NCBI GenBank assembly: GCA_015680685.1
Contig: MNCI01025571.1
Coordinates: 691,088-713,764 of the forward strand
Length of the DNA stretch: 22,677 bases
Direction of reading: 5' to 3'
Source of the DNA: Gnetum montanum
Taxonomy: Eukaryota > Streptophyta > Gnetopsida > Gnetales > Gnetaceae
A program made the position numbers and the translations under genes. Under the pieces are notes generated by a model, which searched no databases, was not told where the DNA came from, and saw only the letters and a list, made by a program, of their open reading frames with translations. Below are positions 20,751 to 22,677 of this stretch, one piece after another (the stretch's first letter is position 1; every line of letters begins with the position of its first letter).

Positions 20751-21724
20751 GACGAACTTTATGATAAACCTTGCGGCATACAAATTAAGCTAATTAGTAA
20801 TTAATGATTGTTTAATGCTTTCATAGTTAATTAATATCTCTCTCAACCTTCAACCCCCTTAGTTAAATACACTCATTACGACTGCTTCGAGCATGCGTGT
20901 AGCACTTGGTAACCTAGCAACGATTAGCGTTTGGTAATTCCAGCAGCGTTGCACTGGTTCAGGATGTGTATGGCAAGTGGGAACGGATACTGGTGTTAGG
21001 AACATTTAGAAACTAGTTAATGAATAGCTAATGTAAGTTAGTCACTTAGTTCTCTCTCCCTTTCCTTTATTAGCATAAGACATAAAAAGACAAAAAGCTA
21101 TAAAAATCATATACCTCAAACTTACTTAACTATACAACCGTGACAATACAAGTAAGTTTGGGAAGACAACGATTGATTAACCCTGAGTGTTCTATTAAGG
21201 CGCATAAGCACTTAGTCCTTGGAGTTTGACCGGATCGCACATGAAACGCTTGTATTCGTATGGTTGAGTGTAGGGGTACCTCGCCACTCATCAGATGTGT
21301 TGTTTGGGGACTTGGAATTAGTGTTAAAGCTTTGGAAAGATATTGGATGAGTGCAACAAGCTTTTCTTCTCAATGAGTTAAAGGTAAACATGCTAACACC
21401 TTAATGTTATCATGTGAATGTGATTTATTACCTTTAAAAGTTGAAGCCTTGTGCTAGTTCATTACTTATATTCATAGCTTGCATATCTCAAAGCAAGACA
21501 AATTCTCTAAAGTAGTTCTTTAGGATTTGGAAGACCATGGATGATATTTTTAGGGAATACAATAGTTGAGAAAATGGAATATCTCTTGGGAGGATGTGCA
21601 GAAAAATCCTAAGCATATTTGCCAACTAGCAAAGTAGAAGGTTTTAAAATAGATGTGGTCTAATGTAGAAGGCAAGAAACAATTTTATTTACATCACATT
21701 AGATTTAATAAACTAGGTGCAGAN

Positions 21725-21803
21725 TACTTAACCATACGAAACGAGCGTAGCACGCGCGATTTGGTCGAACTCTGCAGACTAAGTGCCTACACGCCCCATG
21801 GAA
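21725..21803. repeat. LTR patch bounded by Ns
   Basis: About 79 bases matching the start of the gypsy LTR (from CTTAACCATACGAAACGAGC to CCCCATGGAA), with an N at each end (21724 and 21804), inside LINE sequence. It has no termini or duplication of its own and is more likely an assembly artefact than an insertion. Confidence 0.6.
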
Positions 21804-22167
21804 NCGGAAGACTATCAACAAGCTTTACTTAAGATCTTATCATCTTAGAATTGAAAGTGGAAGATGGATTCAACTCCCCTAAGAAGAGTGCATTTGTAAG
21901 TTATATAAATCAAGAGCTCTTAAAGATGAGTTACATGTGTTTCTTTCTAATGCTGTGACTACCCATTTGAGACAGAATTGTAATGTTAGAGCAAAAAGCC
22001 TATATGATTTGTTTTTGATGCCCTCATTGATGCTTGGTTAATTTGTAGAGTCTATCTTTATTTTTCAAGAAAATGTAATATCTATCCAATAACTCCTATG
22101 GGTCTTTGGACATAATAATGCTTCATTTTATTCATTCATTCACTAACTAAAACTAGCCCTCATGCAN

Positions 22168-22371
22168 ACTAATCGTTGCTGGGATCACCACGTGTAACGC
22201 ACATGCTCGAAGTGGTTGTATTGTGGCACTTAACTAGGAGGAAAGGGTTGAGAAAATCTAATCTAGCCTAAGTGCGATGAGTAGTTGATTCCTTGACTAA
22301 CCGTACACATCTTTGTGCATGACTACCACTGGGATTACCAAGCACAGATCTTAAATACGCCACTGGGTTAC
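22168..22371. repeat. Internal LTR fragment
   Basis: Matches the gypsy LTR from the position of 5624 to about 5825 (GGGATCACCACG..., ATGCTCGAAGTGG, CACTGGGTTAC). The left edge is an N (22167). The right edge is the start of another LTR. Confidence 0.75.
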
Positions 22372-22677
22372 TGATGAGTGGCGAGGTACCCTTACACTCA
22401 ACCATATGAAACGAGCGTCACACGCGCGATCTGGTCGAACTCCGTAGATGGACTAGTTGTGGCACCTAGATAGTTAGCCTTAGGTCATAGTTTGCTGTCT
22501 TCCCACCTGGACTAGTATTGTATATTTGTCACATATGGTTTAGTCCAAATGAGGTGTATGATGTGTTCCTAATCTATGCTACTCCTGAAGGCAGTGGAAA
22601 ATAATATTTAACTAAGCTAAGCTAGGAGGATAAGGGTAAGAAAATCTAATCTAGCCTAAGTGTGATGAGCAATCGAT
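22372..22677. repeat. Start of another LTR, cut by the window end
   Basis: TGATGAGTGGCGAGGTACCC at 22372 is the same LTR terminus as at 5277, here directly following an internal LTR fragment. The copy diverges strongly after about 22445 but keeps TCTAATCTAGCCTAAGTG near the end. This looks like an LTR inserted into an older LTR. The other end is outside the window. Confidence 0.7.

Larger units (their letters stand above)
20487..21293 (+). repeat. Solo LTR of the gypsy family, 807 bp, with target-site duplication
   Basis: Begins TGATGAG and ends CTCATCA, the same termini as the LTR at 5277-6253 but in the opposite orientation. It is flanked on both sides by GATGT (20482-20486 and 21294-21298), so the whole insertion is bounded. 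In sense order it has GATATC-type sites at 20498, 20512 (GACATC), 20531 and 20545, a TATA box at 20569, AATAAA at 20745, and the TACCTCGCCACTCATCA end. No internal retroelement sequence remains, as expected after recombination between two LTRs. Confidence 0.92.
19900..22140 (+). mobile_element. Broken LINE (non-LTR retrotransposon), interrupted by a solo LTR
   Basis: The plus strand encodes LINE reverse-transcriptase motifs: SCPLSPIFFSILINE from about 19970, then LIYADDVALIS with the catalytic YADD at 20091-20102, then VNVDKTKL and DSFKYLGLIY. The frame continues past the solo LTR with VVWG, then about 21850-21940 gives RIESGRWIQLP and a Cys-containing tail, as in the C-terminus of plant L1-type ORF2. 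Stops and frameshifts are frequent, so it is dead. The 5' part (endonuclease, ORF1) is missing, as in most truncated LINE insertions. No clear poly(A) tail was seen, so the right end is approximate. A 79-bp LTR patch between two Ns (21725-21803) breaks it again. Confidence 0.8.

Overview
This is a nuclear plant DNA window. Two spliced genes of land-plant type lie in a sea of LTR-retrotransposon and LINE debris, with long AT-rich introns and intergenic stretches. I cannot fix the species. The repeat load and long first introns fit a large seed-plant genome, possibly a gymnosperm, but that is a guess. Five single N characters (134, 300, 21724, 21804, 22167) all fall next to LTR sequence and look like assembly joins.

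Left part (1-9400): a gypsy-type element lies on the minus strand. Its upstream LTR is 5277-6253 and its downstream LTR is 1-572, cut by the window edge. Between them are a primer-binding site at 5259-5275, a broken gag and a broken aspartic protease. No reverse transcriptase, RNase H or integrase is visible, so it was probably non-autonomous. Next comes an LTR-like region (about 6600-7604) holding a striking array of palindromic octamers with a recurring 20-bp spacing, then a diverged relative of the gypsy LTR (about 7625-8215), then a 235-bp foldback repeat (9146-9380).

Middle part (10268-19001): two convergent genes. On the plus strand is a five-exon Per1/PGAP3-like gene (10268-14320, 351 aa), predicted to remodel lipids on GPI anchors in the ER or Golgi. 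Its third and fourth introns both appear to use GC-AG splice sites. On the minus strand is a three-exon LURP-one-related (LOR, tubby-like fold) gene (16938-19001, 243 aa). Their stop codons are about 2.6 kb apart. They share no obvious pathway, and nothing suggests they are co-regulated.

Right part (19900-22677): a broken LINE, with a YADD reverse-transcriptase core and a C-terminal region, is interrupted by an 807-bp solo LTR (20487-21293) with a perfect 5-bp target-site duplication, GATGT. This LTR belongs to the same family as the left-hand element. Small LTR patches bounded by Ns, and the start of another LTR nested in an LTR fragment, finish the window.

The most unusual signal is the phased palindrome array at 6613-6929. 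Its variants are explained as CpG-decay products of one ancestral ACGT-core site. Arrays of different short sites at 14-bp spacing occupy the same place, upstream of a TATA box, in the gypsy LTR family and in its diverged relative.
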